Positions 24,570 through 37,727 are shown, counted from the first letter of the stretch. The stretch: DNA of 64,000 bases from Casuarius casuarius (GCA_003342895.1 PTFA01000419.1:62001-126000); one strand, 5' to 3'. Program-made: numbers and translations. Notes: generated by a model from the sequence alone, not told the origin.

Positions 24570-27231
24570 GGGGGTCTTCATCTGCTCCCAATATGGTTTG
24601 TTATTGGTTTTGCCTGCCATCATTCTGATGTGTTCAGCTGATGTATTCAGCCTATTTACAGCCAATTTACAGCCCCTTGCGCTTATCTCATTCTTTGTTC
24701 TTCATCTTATAAATTTTTGTTACTGGGATCACTGTTTACTAATTTTTTTCATGCCACTGACCTGCAACTACACAAGTCTTTGACCCTTGGTGGTCACATT
24801 GCTCACAAACTTATAAAAAATGCTTCTATGTTGTGCCTAGGTATGCTCTCACAGTGTTACAAAATACCTATATGCTGTTATATGTCAGTTACAGCATTTT
24901 ATTATACTTTTATTCAGGTTCAAGACAAACTAGCATTAATATATCCATGTTAATGCACTTCTACGTGTTATAGACTTCTGCATTGGTTGCAGCTTTAAAA
25001 TATTTATTTTTCAGAAAAAAAAGAGTATTTCTCATAATCTGTGTCTCAGCTTTCTTGGAGAGAGGGTGGGTTGTTTTCATTTTCTTTCTGTTACAAAGTT
25101 CAGCTGATTAAACAAATCCCAACTGAGCTGTCTTATAGAAAAAGGATATCTCTGGGACTGTATATTTTGCCCTGTTGTGGTAGAAAGCTTACTGGTGGAT
25201 TTGGAAACATCTCTTGATTGCTTCAAGCAGTCTTCAATGGTGAAGAAGAAGTTATTGAATTTGCAGCACTACTTATGATGGAGATGTGATTGATGAGAAG
25301 CAGATGCAAAGAACTTAATGTAAGTCTGTTTGACAAATGAGATCTCATTTCTTTCTCACCTGTTGAAATGCACAGAATTCAAAAGTTATTTTTTTTTCTC
25401 AATTAGAAGATGTCCAGGAGAAATACTACTCAACCTTTTTAAAATAAAAATATTCCAAATGCTTATTCAGTGATAACCCAGGATATTAAAATTCCTGGTT
25501 CATTTTGAACTTACCTACAAAGTACCATATTTTACACATGTGCTGGTATTCTGAATGGGATTCAATTCAAATCTTTAATGTGTTCCTGATTTTTTTTTTT
25601 TTTTTAATCTAGAACAATAACTTTGCAAAGTGTTGGAGACTGATAAAAATGATGGGACTTCTCTATCGTCCACACTGAGCCTAGGCATACAGGAGCAATA
25701 TATTTGCACAGCACACTAAAGCCATTCATGGGAAATTTTTTGTGACTCAGAGCCTGTTTGCTAATTTTTTACTTCCATATCCTCTTGCTTCATGGAAGAA
25801 AGCAGTCTGAAACAAATCCATACCTGATGCACATGAATCGGCAAAGACATGCTGACTAGTGCAAAAGGACAGCAAATTCAGATGGACAAAGGGCTCAACA
25901 GCCTTCATAGTCTGGTTGTTCATTTTGTTTATTAACATAAAATGGACTAATGGTGTAATAAAAATAATTTATCCAAGAGGAGAGCCATTCTATATTTGAA
26001 TAAAGACAAACCATTAAAGAGATGAAAAAAACAATAACTGCAAAATTTCAAAACACCTTAAAATTTGGTTCTTTGCAAAAACTTTTCTTGAGAAGGGGGT
26101 AGGTTGGACGTTTGCTTGCTTACTTGTTTTTCTATTTTCTGACTATTGACTGAAACCTGCTCGTTATTTCATACAAGTTTTTTTTCTTTTCCTGTACATC
26201 ATCAGAGCATATGTACCTCTTATTCTATAATTGCATATTGATAAATTATTTATAATGCCACCGAAAACAGAAAAATAATAATAATAAAAATATTGAATGT
26301 GCAAGAATTGGGACCTCTGTCCTAATGTTATTGTCAATGGACTGACAGAGGAGATATAGGGGAATATGAAAATTTAGAAGCCTTGGGGTTGAAGACGAAA
26401 AAACAGTGCCAGAGGCATGAGAGATCAAAGAGGAAGAGCAGAAGAAGCCTTAGGAGGGAGAAGAAAGAGGAAAAGAAAACAATGACCCCAAATAGAAGAT
26501 CTGTTGCAGCTCTTGTAGGGCATTCTTGGCAGGAGTAGAAATGACACCAGCAGAAACCACAGGGAAAAAAGAAAAAAATAATATGTTGACTGATCCTAGT
26601 TCTTTCATGGCAAGGAAGGAACCATGAATCCTTACTCAGTTTCTTCTTTCCATTCATGGCTTTATGTATCTCTACCACATCACCTTTTCCAAGCGAAACA
26701 ATTCCAGTCTTCTAAGTTTCTTGTTTTATAAAAAAATACATTTAATTTCTTTGATCATCCTGAGACCTTCTCTGCTATTTTCTACACTCTTTTAAAATGA
26801 AATAGTAGACTTCCAACATTCAGATGTGCTTCATATTACATGTTCATTATTTTGTACTTATCAACAATTGATTTTACCTGCCATTTCATCATCTGTTCAT
26901 TCAGAATGTGTTGTTTTTCTGTCTCCTTGCCACAGCTTTAACTTTGAATTAATTAATAATTTTGATCCTTCACTGTTTATTACCTTTTACAGATCCTTTA
27001 TAACTATATTGATGTTGTAGGATAATTTACTTTCATTCTGAGACAGATTTGACCATTTATTTTATTAATTGTTTATTAACCTATGAGAAAGCCTGCTTTC
27101 ATATCAAATGACGGCTTGCTTTCTCTAAGCACTTTTGGGAAGAAACATATTCACAAGATGCAAAAAAATCAGCAAGCAGATTTGTGAAGCTTAAGTAGCT
27201 TTTATATCAACTATATCTTCTTGGTTTTTGA
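24570..27231. other. AT-rich noncoding stretch
   Basis: No gene is supported. A minus-strand open frame of 114 codons (26334-26678) reflects a purine-rich plus strand (26395-26480) and is rich in Leu, Phe and Ser. A T run lies at 25588-25604 and an AAT-rich patch at 26273-26292. Confidence 0.62.
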
Positions 27232-27253
27232 TAAAAGTTTTATAAAACTTTTA
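27232..27253. repeat. Perfect 22-bp AT palindrome
   Basis: The sequence is its own reverse complement over 22 bases. The half site is TAAAAGTTTTA and the centre is TTTTATAAAA. A further TTTTAAAAGTT lies immediately after it. AT-rich perfect palindromes can arise by chance in such DNA, so no function is inferred. Confidence 0.85.
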
Positions 27254-27799
27254 AAAGTTCTTTTTTTATAAAAAACAGTTTTGCCATGTCATATTTATCC
27301 ATGATCACAGAATAACTGTATTTTTTACGGTCATTTTATTGCCAGTTTTCTTGGTATTTAAGTTAGGCTTACCAGTTTGGAACTCTTGAAATATTCACTG
27401 GAGCCTTTTCTAAAGCTTGATGGTCAATAGTTACCATATTTTCCTGCAATAAAGAGACTGATCCAAGACATGTATTACACACAGCAATTAGAAGTTAAGT
27501 AGTTTCATATTTGACAAGTGAGTGCCTGTTGTTGATTTGTTACTATTAATCTAATTTTAGAAGGTCTCTAATTTGAGAAAGTGGCATCAGAACACATGGA
27601 AATATTTGAAAATGAAAAATTGGAGGAAATAACACTGAAGAACTACGTAGGACACAAAGAATCAAATTTGCTAAAGTTTTGTTCACATTGCCTATTGGGA
27701 GGGATACAGGAGCTAGCAATCTCAGCACAACATCTGGATTTTGCTTTGGAGGAAACAAAATAGTTAATTTCAAAGGAGAGCTCAGAAGCGAACTAACAT
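27254..27799. other. Unique noncoding stretch
   Basis: No feature recognised. Two short overlapping open frames on opposite strands (27546-27773) show no domain. Confidence 0.6.
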
Positions 27800-28190
27800 T
27801 TTGTTAAGGCTGCAGGCCAGGGGGAGGTGTGCAAGAGATGGTCAAGCTTGGAGAGGAGCTCTGGGGGCCTTCTAGGGAGGGGAACCTCATAAGGCCAGCA
27901 GCACCTCGGTAGCCCTGCCAGTGATACCATGTAAGGCTGATATGACCTAGGAAAAGGTATCAGAAATGCTAAATCCGGGTATGGATGTAGCAAGGCCATG
28001 ACCAATGAGAAAACAGTAATTAGAGGTGGGTTGTTTATTTGAGAAGGGACAGGGACAGGGAAGTGGAAGGGTAGAGTTGGATGGGGAAGAACAAGTGTGG
28101 AAAACCAGAGAAGGTTGAGTAAAAGAAGCTGGTCACCTGTAAACAGGCTGCATGTCAGACTGAGCCCTCAGCCCGGTCACTACAGTCTCT
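27800..28190. other. G-rich patch, unidentified
   Basis: The plus strand becomes noticeably G-rich from about 27812 (GGCCAGGGGGAGG) to 28080. It contains a doubled GGGACA word (28047-28060) and ends in a C-richer block near 28165. The span from TGTTAAGG (27802) to CACTACA (28183) has TG and CA ends, but no TATA box, AATAAA or target duplication was found, so an LTR is not called. Confidence 0.35.
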
Positions 28191-28764
28191 CCTCTCTTCT
28201 TATGAAATCCTCTTTCTAAATATTTTCCATATCTCCTCACTCTCTGTTCTGTGTGTGTGCACATGTGTGTGTGTAATTCACTAGTGAACTTGACATATGA
28301 TACCAGTTTCCTAAGGAGAAACTATCCAGATGAAGAAAGCTGCTCATCCTCTTTGAAATAAAAATAGGCCAGATCTAGTAGTAATCCTTCTCAATAATTT
28401 ACAGTAGTCCTTCCCTATTTGAAAACCCTAATAATAAATTAATGATTTTTAAGATGCAAATCAGTGATGCATTCAAGGACTGGTTTTGGCTGAGGCATGG
28501 ATTCAGTAGTTCATCACTAGAATGCACCATGGGAGCTGGTCTCTGCAAGAGTGTTCCCAATCCACTTGTGTTATTCTGATTTTTCTTCTTCAGGGCTGTG
28601 TTTTTTACTATTCAAGCCAGTAGCACAAATCCTATTGGATTCAGTTCTATCAAAAGCAGATTGTTTGCTCAGTTGACCACAACAACACTAGGTTCTTTTT
28701 TGCAGTCCAGGGACACAGTTTTATTCTGACTATTCTGTCTTTTGAAGGAAGAACAAAACTAAAC

Positions 28765-28818
28765 TTTGTTGTGCTCACATTCATAATGACCTCATGTAAA
28801 TAATGTGAGCACAGCAAA
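28765..28818. repeat. Hairpin with 17-bp arms and 20-base loop
   Basis: The arms 28765-28781 (TTTGTTGTGCTCACATT) and 28802-28818 (AATGTGAGCACAGCAAA) are complementary at 16 of 17 positions. The one mismatch would be a G-U wobble in RNA transcribed from the plus strand. The total length (54 bases) is short for a typical animal pre-miRNA. It may be a remnant of a terminal inverted repeat element. Confidence 0.8.
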
Positions 28819-31800
28819 CTTCAATACAAATCTTACATGCTAAGCTTTAATGCATACTATAATATATTTCTGCTTGGTTCTATCCTGTTTTGTATTGATT
28901 TGATCCAAGATTCACCGAATACTATGAAAGGAGTCTATTAACTTAAATAAACTTTGGATCTGTCTTTGAGAATCAGGAGGTGCTGTAGTGAAATACAAGT
29001 CTCTATTTTTTTTTTTAATAAAACAGGTGATGTAACAGCAAAAAGACCTTAATCACTTTGTTATTTTCTTCTCATGTACCATGATGTTTTAACGCGATTA
29101 TGCATTACAACTTTATATATTAAAATAAAAATAATTTCTTATTTGAAATTGTGGTCTGAAGTCACATTCTGCTCAGTTAGTTAGAAGTATGTTTATAGTA
29201 AGCATATATAGTACACTACATAACTGAAATAAACCAAAACCAAATCAGTTTAAAGCTTCTGAAAGGAAAAAGTGTTAACTTCTAATCATATTGATATTAG
29301 TGAAAATCACCCTTTTCAAGTTCATTCAAAATATTTTTAATCAAATAGTCCTATATAAAGTATATCATAGTAATTTTCTCTGGTCATCAGAAGAGTCAGA
29401 GACTTTGCAGTCTTTTTACAAGGGTTTCTATGATTAATATTGTTAAATGAGATTGTATTTGCTGACATAACAAAATCAGTTGGTAAAAGTATATTTTAAA
29501 ATATTTTTACCATGTTATTGCAAATAAAAATCTGTTTCTTCTTGCACTATTTAGTAATCTATAGAAGGATTAAACACTGTAAAGGCAGAAACAGATGTTC
29601 CAATACATACTTAATAAAAAAAACCCTCACGTTTGAAATTAACAACTTATTCTGTATGATCAAAAGCATTTTGGTTTTGAGCAAAAGAAGGCAATACATA
29701 CTGTACAAGGCTGGTTTGTTGCAGTGTTTGCCCTCTAGGTCTTCCCATAAATTATATCTCCTGACAGCTTCTTTGGGCAAGTCAAATATGTAGCTTAGGT
29801 CTTGACAAAGATTAAATCAAAATGACTAACACATCCTTCTTTAGTAAAGCTCTAAATATAACTCAAAGTACAAGTAAATTCTGACTACAGACAAAAAACA
29901 ATAGGTTTACAATGGCGATTGATATTGAAGTTAATTCACTTTTAGAACTGATTACATGTTACTGCTCACATCTTGACTTAACATTATGACATAGATTGTT
30001 TCTCTGCTCTTCACTGTTTCATTAAAATAAAATGCTACAAAGACCTCTCCTTGGAAAAATAATTTATTATAACCCTTTCATTTGCCTAAATTCTTACAGT
30101 AGTGTCCTAGTTCTGACTTGCCCAACATTCATACAGTTTTCTTATTTGTCTGATTCAGTGAAAATGATAAAACCTTAAATTCTTTGTATGAAAATAAGAT
30201 CTCATGCTTATCTCTATCATCTTCTTATAATGGTGAATGTGATGGAAGTATTAATTTACCTAAGTTTTAGGCATGAGACCTCATAGTTTCATTGGACTAC
30301 ACTCTGGCAGCATTGTTACCAAATTTGTCCACAGCCACTAGGATTTTGCCATTATTAAGAAAAGCCTGCAGGCATTGTGTGGATCTGATAGCACAGGGTG
30401 TCAGGACTTTTCTGGGTTTGTCTCAGTATCAGCTGGTTTTAGCTGGTTTTAACAATTATCTAGTGGTCAAGTGACTATTGCCTTCAGCTCTGTGACTGCC
30501 ACTTGTGGTAAGGGTCTGCCAAAGCTTTGTGGCCATTGCGTAACAAACAACAGCCCTTTGTGTCAAGTGAGGCTGGAGGAGGTTGCTGTGCAACTGCCAG
30601 ACTAAGAATCAAGGAGAAGGCTGTGGTAAGGAAACAAAGGCCCTGGTTCATGCTGGGACTGAGGAAGAAGCCCTCACCATGAACATTATATTCCTCCGGC
30701 CAGCAAAGACCCTGTGGTGCTGATGACTTGTCACAGCTCCGCAAGTCCTGAAATACACAGGAGCACTGAACGGTTGTGCATAACACCAAAGAAAAAGAGT
30801 GTATAGTAAAGATGCCTCTGTTTAACAGTTTTAGCAGTAATATTATCAGTACTTCTCAGTATTAATTAGTTAATTTGTATTATTTGACTGTTAAAACGGT
30901 AATTGGATGAACAATAAATTCTTGGCTCAATGAATACAGTATGTTTCATTTTTCCCATGGTAAGATTTTGAGTGCAACAGTACTAAGAGATGAAATGAAC
31001 AGGAACTTGATTCAGTTCCCCATGCTAGCAATTACTGTCATCCGAGATGCCCGAAGGAACTGAAGCATCTGTGTATGACTGACAGCTAGGAGAGAAGAAG
31101 CTAGAGATCAGGCAGGATACCCCACTACATCCCAGATGGCACTGGTCGTCCACTTCTGGGCAACTGTATCAAACCATTTCTAGAAGATGTGGGTCCATAT
31201 CGGTATTCCTAGCAGGTATCAGACATATAATAAAAGGATAAACTGCTGGTGGTTCACTTCCCTTCTCAGCTGCAGTCTCTTTCTCTCTCATAAAGTTCTG
31301 TAAGGTTTCTCTTCCTGGCATATTTTAGAAGAAATGAGTCCTTCTCAATTCTCTGAAAGAAGTGAAGATACACATCTTGAGTGCATGGAAATGGCCTACT
31401 TCACGCTTGAGTAAGTGCCTTAAATTTCACATAAAATTTACATTCTTTTGGCTATCTCTAAGTAGCTGTACTCTGTGTATGTAGGTACTTACTCAATGTC
31501 TTGACAGTTTCAGATTACCTCCTGAGTTACCTAACTTTCTACATGTCCTGTATAGGAAGATAGGAAGTATGTAATCATACTGGCAATTACAAGCTAGACA
31601 CTGCATTTTCAAATACTGAGTTGCCCAATGCCTATCACTGAAATTAACCATTTGTTTCATACGGATTATATCCATATGTCAGATAAACACTTGTAAATTT
31701 TCTTGTTTAAAATTAAAAGAGTCAATGCTAATATTTTGTGAAATATTGAATTACAATAATAGTGAAATCATTGTCAGCGGCCGAAGGAGTTAAGTATAGA

Positions 31801-32630
31801 AATATATATTGTATAGAATGTTATCTATCTAAGAACAACAATATATTACAGACCAGAAAGTGATAGCAAAAACACTTCATCTATCACGAGCTAAATATAC
31901 TTTCCCTTGTTAAAATTAATAAATCATGTAACTAGTCTTAAATAAAATAAAACCACTTTCCAGGAATTAAAGAAAATAAAAACTGTATTAAGGCAGCATC
32001 TGCTTCACATTTAAGATTTATTGCTGGAAAGAAGTCTGTTACAGTCATTTAGAACATGCTTCTATCATCATGAATATCAGATCATTCCACGAATATCAGT
32101 ACTCCCAGGTACTAATGGGACCATATAGAGGGTCGTCAACTGAGTACATTTCTGTCAGCTTGGTCAAGGCGCACAGTACAGAATGTCTTCAAGCTCCCCC
32201 CACCCCTCCCTGTAATGCTTAAATTCTGCCTACTACATAAATACAGGATCTGACATACAGTTTGAGTGGAACAGACAATGTCTGATCCAAAATAAAACCT
32301 GTTCTTGCAAAGTTTAGTTGTCAATATGTGAGCATATTTGACTCAGCCGAGTGAGTTCATACTAAATTTGAACATTGTGTCATGTGGCCTTGGCTTATGC
32401 AGTGTTAGCAAACTGCAGCCATAGGATGCTTTTGCATAGCCATTTCTCTTTGTAAAATGAAGATGATACCATTCGAGTCCTTCTGGTCAGCTTCAGCAGG
32501 AGTTATAATTCAGAGGTACAGATTTCCTCGAGGAGTTCAGAGGACTCAGAGGACTTTCCATCCCTGACCTCCCCATCTTCTCCTTTAGCCTATTAGCCCT
32601 CCCACTGCTGCAGGACTTTCTATTCCACCT
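28819..32630. other. Mostly AT-rich noncoding stretch
   Basis: No gene is supported. A moderately GC-richer part at 30480-30790 carries a 101-codon minus-strand open frame with many Cys, Ser and Leu residues but no recognisable domain. A 10-base tandem, AGCTGGTTTT, occurs twice at 30431-30450. A T run lies at 29007-29017. Confidence 0.6.
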
Positions 32631-32680
32631 CACACCACCCCACCCCATCCCACCCCACCCTATCCCATCCCTTACCATCC
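32631..32680. repeat. CCCCA/CCCAT minisatellite-like tract
   Basis: The tract is built of CACCC, CCCCA, CCCAT and CCTAT words and is almost entirely C plus A/T on the plus strand. On the minus strand it reads GGGATGG/GGGTGG and gives a Gly-Trp-rich spurious open frame. G-runs on the minus strand could support quadruplex formation. Confidence 0.85.
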
Positions 32681-34109
32681 ATATAGTAGTTGCATGTAGC
32701 CTTAGTTTCCAGGTTGATACGGACAGCTAATTGTGTGTGTAAACATGATGGCTGCTGACTCCATAACACTGGAGTAATGTGCAGTTTATAAGACACATTA
32801 GCTAATAAGTGCCTATTATGAGAGCAAAAATAATGTGGGAGAAATTTCTTCACTGTGGAAGAGATGTAAGACCCTTCCATTTACTATTGACCTAACAGTT
32901 CACCTTGTATTAGATCAACTAGGTCACCTTTAATCAATTGGTACACTACTCAAGTAGTGGCTCTGTGCCACAGATAGCTAACATGCCAGGTCTACTTCAC
33001 CTATCTAGACCTTTGCTAGAATACTATCATAAACAAATACTGAGCAAGCCACAAAGCTAGCTATCACTGATCCAGAAGGACAAAGAAATATAGGACATTG
33101 CTGTGTTGAAATTTTTAAAACACTGGGACAATATCAATAAAATAAAGTATACGTATTTTAATTAAACATTGCCATGTGGTGCTTGTTCAATAAAATAAAA
33201 CTGATATATCAAAGCCCCTTATCATTATGCTTCTTGTAAGATGAAATGTTAAAATTCAATTGGAAAAGTGGGAGGTATTGATTGAATGGAGTGATTAAAT
33301 GAAAGCTGACAAGAGTATGTATCATGTTAACTGCTTCTCTGCAGCTAGGGTTAGATAAATCATTACTTTGAAGCATTAAAGGTGATACATTATACTTTAT
33401 ATTTGTCATTAATGAATCTTGTGGAGAACCCACACCCACTTCATATTGTAGTATTTTGAGAGGTCATTTGCTACCCTGAACCAGGTTTCTCATTACTTAG
33501 AATATTATTGATAAAGCAAATGAAAGTTCACTTTGATTATAGAATACCTGTATATTCTTTGTAAGTATTGCTTTTCTTACCTTTCCTCTTGCTGAAGTTT
33601 AGTTTTGAAGCCTAGTATTTATATGAAGCCACAATACATCTATTCAGAAAAATGAACTGACTCTTTGGAAATGTCTTTTGTGCTATATCTTTCTTAATTA
33701 TTTTGTATTTATTTTATTAAGTATGTGATTTGTTTCTCATGCTTTCAGAAATGTGCACATTTTGAATTTTAGATCTGCTTACGAAGTAATGTAAAAGTAC
33801 AGGAAATGACAATGTTGAATATTTTTTATACTGTAATTGTGATGAAATGATTTATTTAATAATTATTTGGGAAGTAAACCCCCAATACTGTATTTAGGAA
33901 GTTTTAATTGAAGACAATTTCTTATTTAATGCAACATCTTTGTAATTTATTGAGAGATCAATATTAACGGAGATTATTTCTGAGTATTATAAAAGTTCTG
34001 AAAAAGAACTAAAACATTTAATGGAATGCACTCTGCAGCTTTGCAGTATTATTACAGCATTTTTGTAGGAGAGTTTTGCCTGTATAACAAAACTATCTGC
34101 AGGTAGGCA
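32681..34109. other. AT-rich stretch, right half a weak regulatory candidate
   Basis: No gene is supported. The right half (33680-34085) is dense in homeodomain-type words (CTTAATTA near 33693, TTTAATAATTA near 33855, TTTAATTG near 33902) without low-complexity repeats. That texture is typical of conserved noncoding elements. Conservation cannot be judged from one sequence. Confidence 0.5.
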
Positions 34110-34330
34110 TTATTCTAATGCTTCATCCCTGTGGCTGTACCTGGGCCATCTTGTGATGGGGATGCGGGAGTTGCTCTAGAGCTCCAGAGCTCCATGTCAT
34201 GCCAGAGGCCGCCCTAGAGAGGAGGCAGGGCAGGTCTGAGTGGAGGGTGCTGGGGGCACTCTGAGGGCCCCCAGGGGACAAGAAGGAACCGCTGGAGCAC
34301 GAGAAGGCAAAAAGAGCAGAATAAGAAAAC
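34110..34330. other. GC-rich patch with stem-loop
   Basis: This locally GC-rich segment contains repeated GAGCTC words (34178-34192) and an exact 8-bp stem, CTGGGGGC (34250-34257) with GCCCCCAG (34267-34274), around a 9-base loop. Minus-strand frames are open through it because of composition. No protein domain is visible and its origin is unknown. Confidence 0.45.
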
Positions 34331-35969
34331 CTTCTGGAGTTTGTGTAAGGGTTCACAAATCTCAGGAAAACTTAAGTGGGAGGTTAAGAAGCACTTAAAG
34401 TCTAAGTGATGCCCCTCCGCCCTTTTTCTTTTTATTTCATCTGTGCTCTTGTGCATCTGAAATTTTATTTTGAGTTGAAATATCTGAAAAGGTTTAAAAA
34501 AATCAATATTTTCATTACCTATGCAGTTTTTGGAATATATTCCAATAGCTCTCATCTAAAAATGAGCTGACATTACCAATATTTCCTGAATATTCCTCCC
34601 TAAAATAAGTTTTCAAGATGATCAAAAAAAATTTGCAGAACGTCCTCCTAGAAACCTTAGGATGTATGCATTTTTCCTTTTGTGTGTGTGTGTTCTTCCT
34701 GTGTGACTATCACTGTGGGAATAAAATTTGAAGTGAAGACACAAACATGGTAAATTGTCATCATTGAGAAATGTTATCTTATATACACTTTCAACCTATA
34801 TAGATTAGACTTTTTTTAATATATGGTCTTATGAATATAATGATATTTTCAGTGGAATGGTAATAAGAAATCTGATAGAATGGAAGCTTCTATAATAATT
34901 CTATGTAATGGAAGCTGATAAGGCTTGAGGTTATGATTCATTTTCTTTGTTCACTACTGACATAATAATAATCCATAAAAAAGAGCTATTGGGCAAAATA
35001 AGTGAATGACTAATTTGTTACTAATCTTTTAGCTTACTAGAATATGAGTTTGCTAATATGATTAAAATAAAAACTTACAGAACTGTTGATCTAGTACCTT
35101 TAATTGTTGTTAAGGTATTCTCATTTTGTATAAAATTCAAGTTTTGTTTATCATATAGTAGTACTTTATTCTGTTACTTCTAAATCAGAGTCTTATTGAG
35201 CCCTTGTTTTCTTAGACAAAATGCAAGACCATCTTTCTTTAAAAAAGCTCTTTTCTTAAGAATTCAAAGATGAAACAAAAATTAAAGTAATGATCCATCT
35301 TTAGTTCTTGAAGAGTCTAGAGGAAAAGAAAGAGCTTGATTGCATAGGTCTTAAGCAAACAGAGGATTCTGCAATCCCACCCTTTGATCCAAGTAGTGGA
35401 ACCTATATTTCAGGGCACAAAAGAGGGGAAGTTGGTGGTCTTTAAAAGAACTTACTTCTTTCTCTTGGAGTTTTTAATCCAAAACAAGCAGGAAAATGAT
35501 ACTATCAGATTGAAAGACCTAAAAATAGAATTGATCTTTTAAATAGGGAGTCATTTTGAAAAACAAGGTTTTAAAATTTCTTTGGGCTTGGTTTGGTTGA
35601 TTTAGTTATTTTAAATTGCTTGCTGTGGAACACTGAAACATTTCAATGCATCTGTATTTCTCCACCATCAGAATAACTGGTATTATTCCTTTCTTTGCTT
35701 GGAGTGTGTGGCTGGCTTATTTGCTTCTTTACTGAGAGTCAGAAGTGTTTTATTTTTATCCCATAACTACTTTAAGACTTGATTTTTGTCTAATAGACAT
35801 TTCCGTCAAGGAAAACAAAATCATAACAAAGAAGCAGACCCTGGCTTCTTCTTTCACTAAAATGTATTTCTATAGCAGTTGATAAGAGAAAAAAGAAAAC
35901 TGGACAGTGCTACACAAAATTTTCAGTTTTTCAAATATTAATATTTAATCCACAATATAATGATATCAC

Positions 35970-35988
35970 ATTATTATTATTATTATTA
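35970..35988. repeat. ATT trinucleotide repeat
   Basis: About six ATT units in an AT-rich setting; a short simple repeat with no further structure. Confidence 0.9.
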
Positions 35989-36930
35989 AATATCGATGTA
36001 GTATTACTCTTCTTTCTTTTTTTTTCCTGCTATAAATTTATTATTTAGAAAATCTTACAGGTTTTTATACAGCTCATAATAGACCAGAATTATAGATCTA
36101 TCATGTTTTGTTGAAAAGGTCTTTGAAGGTTGTTGACATAGAAAAATAGGCCAATTGACTAGTTCTTTCAATGATCAGGAATATGATAAATTGCATATTT
36201 ATATGCATTTTTGAGTCTTAAGATGTAAAAATTACTTTGAGAGTTTATTCCATATAGACAATTCAAAAGTATGTTGTGAACTTGTATTGTTTTCCATGTC
36301 ATATATGATGTCTAATTAAAAGATACAAGCTACCTGTTCAGAACACCTCCCTTTCTTCTGAAAAGTAATTCCATAAAGTCCAGAAACTATGAATTACTCT
36401 ACTGATTCATGCAGGTCATCACAGGGAGCATTGAACTTACAGTTTGTGAAACAGGGCAATTCTCATAGAGAAAAAAGAAATTTTTCCTCCCAGGTCTCAA
36501 GCTCATTTGGTTTTCCTCCTTTTCATATTCCTGGAGGAGTGTACTGAATCCAGAATCCATCATTCAAACGTCACAAAAGGCTGGCACTGCCAGGACTTTG
36601 CAAGAAGACACGCGTGGAATTAATGTATATCATTGTTAGAGAAGACATGGAGAAATGTGTAGCAAGACAAAATATAGAACGAAAACTGCACTGCAAGAGC
36701 TGTTAAGGGAAATCTGCAGTAGGAAATGATATAGGAGTACAGCTGCTAGTAGTATTAGTAGGTGGGAGTGGAACTACATATTATCACGAGACCTTACTAA
36801 AATCTAATCCATAAATTGGAATAAGGAATGCTATGTCTAGACTAGACTAAACAAAGATTTTTTATTATTTTTTTTTCTTTCTTGGAGTCTTGTTTTTTCA
36901 TACAATAGTTTAAAATTTAGTGAAGGTCAG

Positions 36931-36953
36931 TGAGCTCAGCTCTACTGAGCTCA
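36931..36953. repeat. 9-bp inverted repeat with 5-bp spacer
   Basis: TGAGCTCAG (36931-36939) and CTGAGCTCA (36945-36953) are exact reverse complements around CTCTA. Each arm itself contains the palindrome TGAGCTCA, so the site is a double palindrome. It may be fortuitous. Confidence 0.8.
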
Positions 36954-37727
36954 TTTGATTTTTTACTAGGTTCAAGCCACGTTTTCACAAGAAAATATAA
37001 TCTTTTTTTCTCTTCTGTTTAAGCTCTCAAGTCTAGCCTTATTCATCCTTGACAGCAGAGAAAATAAAGTTAGCAGGGACCTTTAGAAGGATAAAACTAA
37101 ACTGCTCTTGACAGACACATGACTGATTCTTCAAATTGTCAAGATATTTTTGAATACTATTTCTGTTCTCTACACTTGCAGCTCACCATATAAGGATATT
37201 TATTTGAAAGAGTAAATAAATATGCATGTACGACTACAGAAAAATTTTTACTCAAATAAACTGCTATCATTTTGGCTTAGTACCATAGTAGTATCTTCAG
37301 GTCAGGCATATTCAGTAACTACAGTCATCTATGTGGAATTCAGATAATATAAACATTTCAGCTCTTAGTTGCACCTTCAAGTTGGCAGTCTCCATGACTT
37401 TCACATGTTCACCACAGCCTCCAGCAATGCCTGAAACTTTACTGTGGTTCACTCCCTTTGGGTTTTTCTACATGCTTCTATGCAACTTTTTGGAAAGAGA
37501 GAAGCCTTAAACTGAAACCTGATGCTTACTTTAGTTAGAACCGTTTTTTTTTTCATGTTGAGAAATACGTTAAGTCTGATTACATATAAAATCAAAATAA
37601 TCTCTTTTCTTCGCTTCTCTTTCCTTTTCTTTTCTTTTGGATCAAAGTGATTGTGCACAGGCTAAGATAAATAATGTATATGTATGTGCTGTCATTTTGT
37701 TTTATAATCAGATCAACACATGCTGAC

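Larger units (their letters stand above)
34331..37727. other. AT-rich noncoding stretch
   Basis: No gene is supported and no sizeable open frame occurs. A TG run lies at 34681-34694. Microsatellite 35970-35988 and palindrome 36931-36953 are listed separately. The remainder is unique. Confidence 0.65.

Noticed and set aside
24396..24783. Frames with Leu-Pro-Ser-Phe or Arg-Lys-Glu-Gly repeats
   Set aside because: They are direct translations of the CCTT/CCCT microsatellite.
27802..28183. Second solo LTR
   Set aside because: TG and CA ends alone are weak; no TATA, polyadenylation signal, target duplication or LTR partner was seen.
28250..28274. TG-rich patch with CACATG interruption
   Set aside because: Short and imperfect simple repeat; too minor to list as a separate feature.
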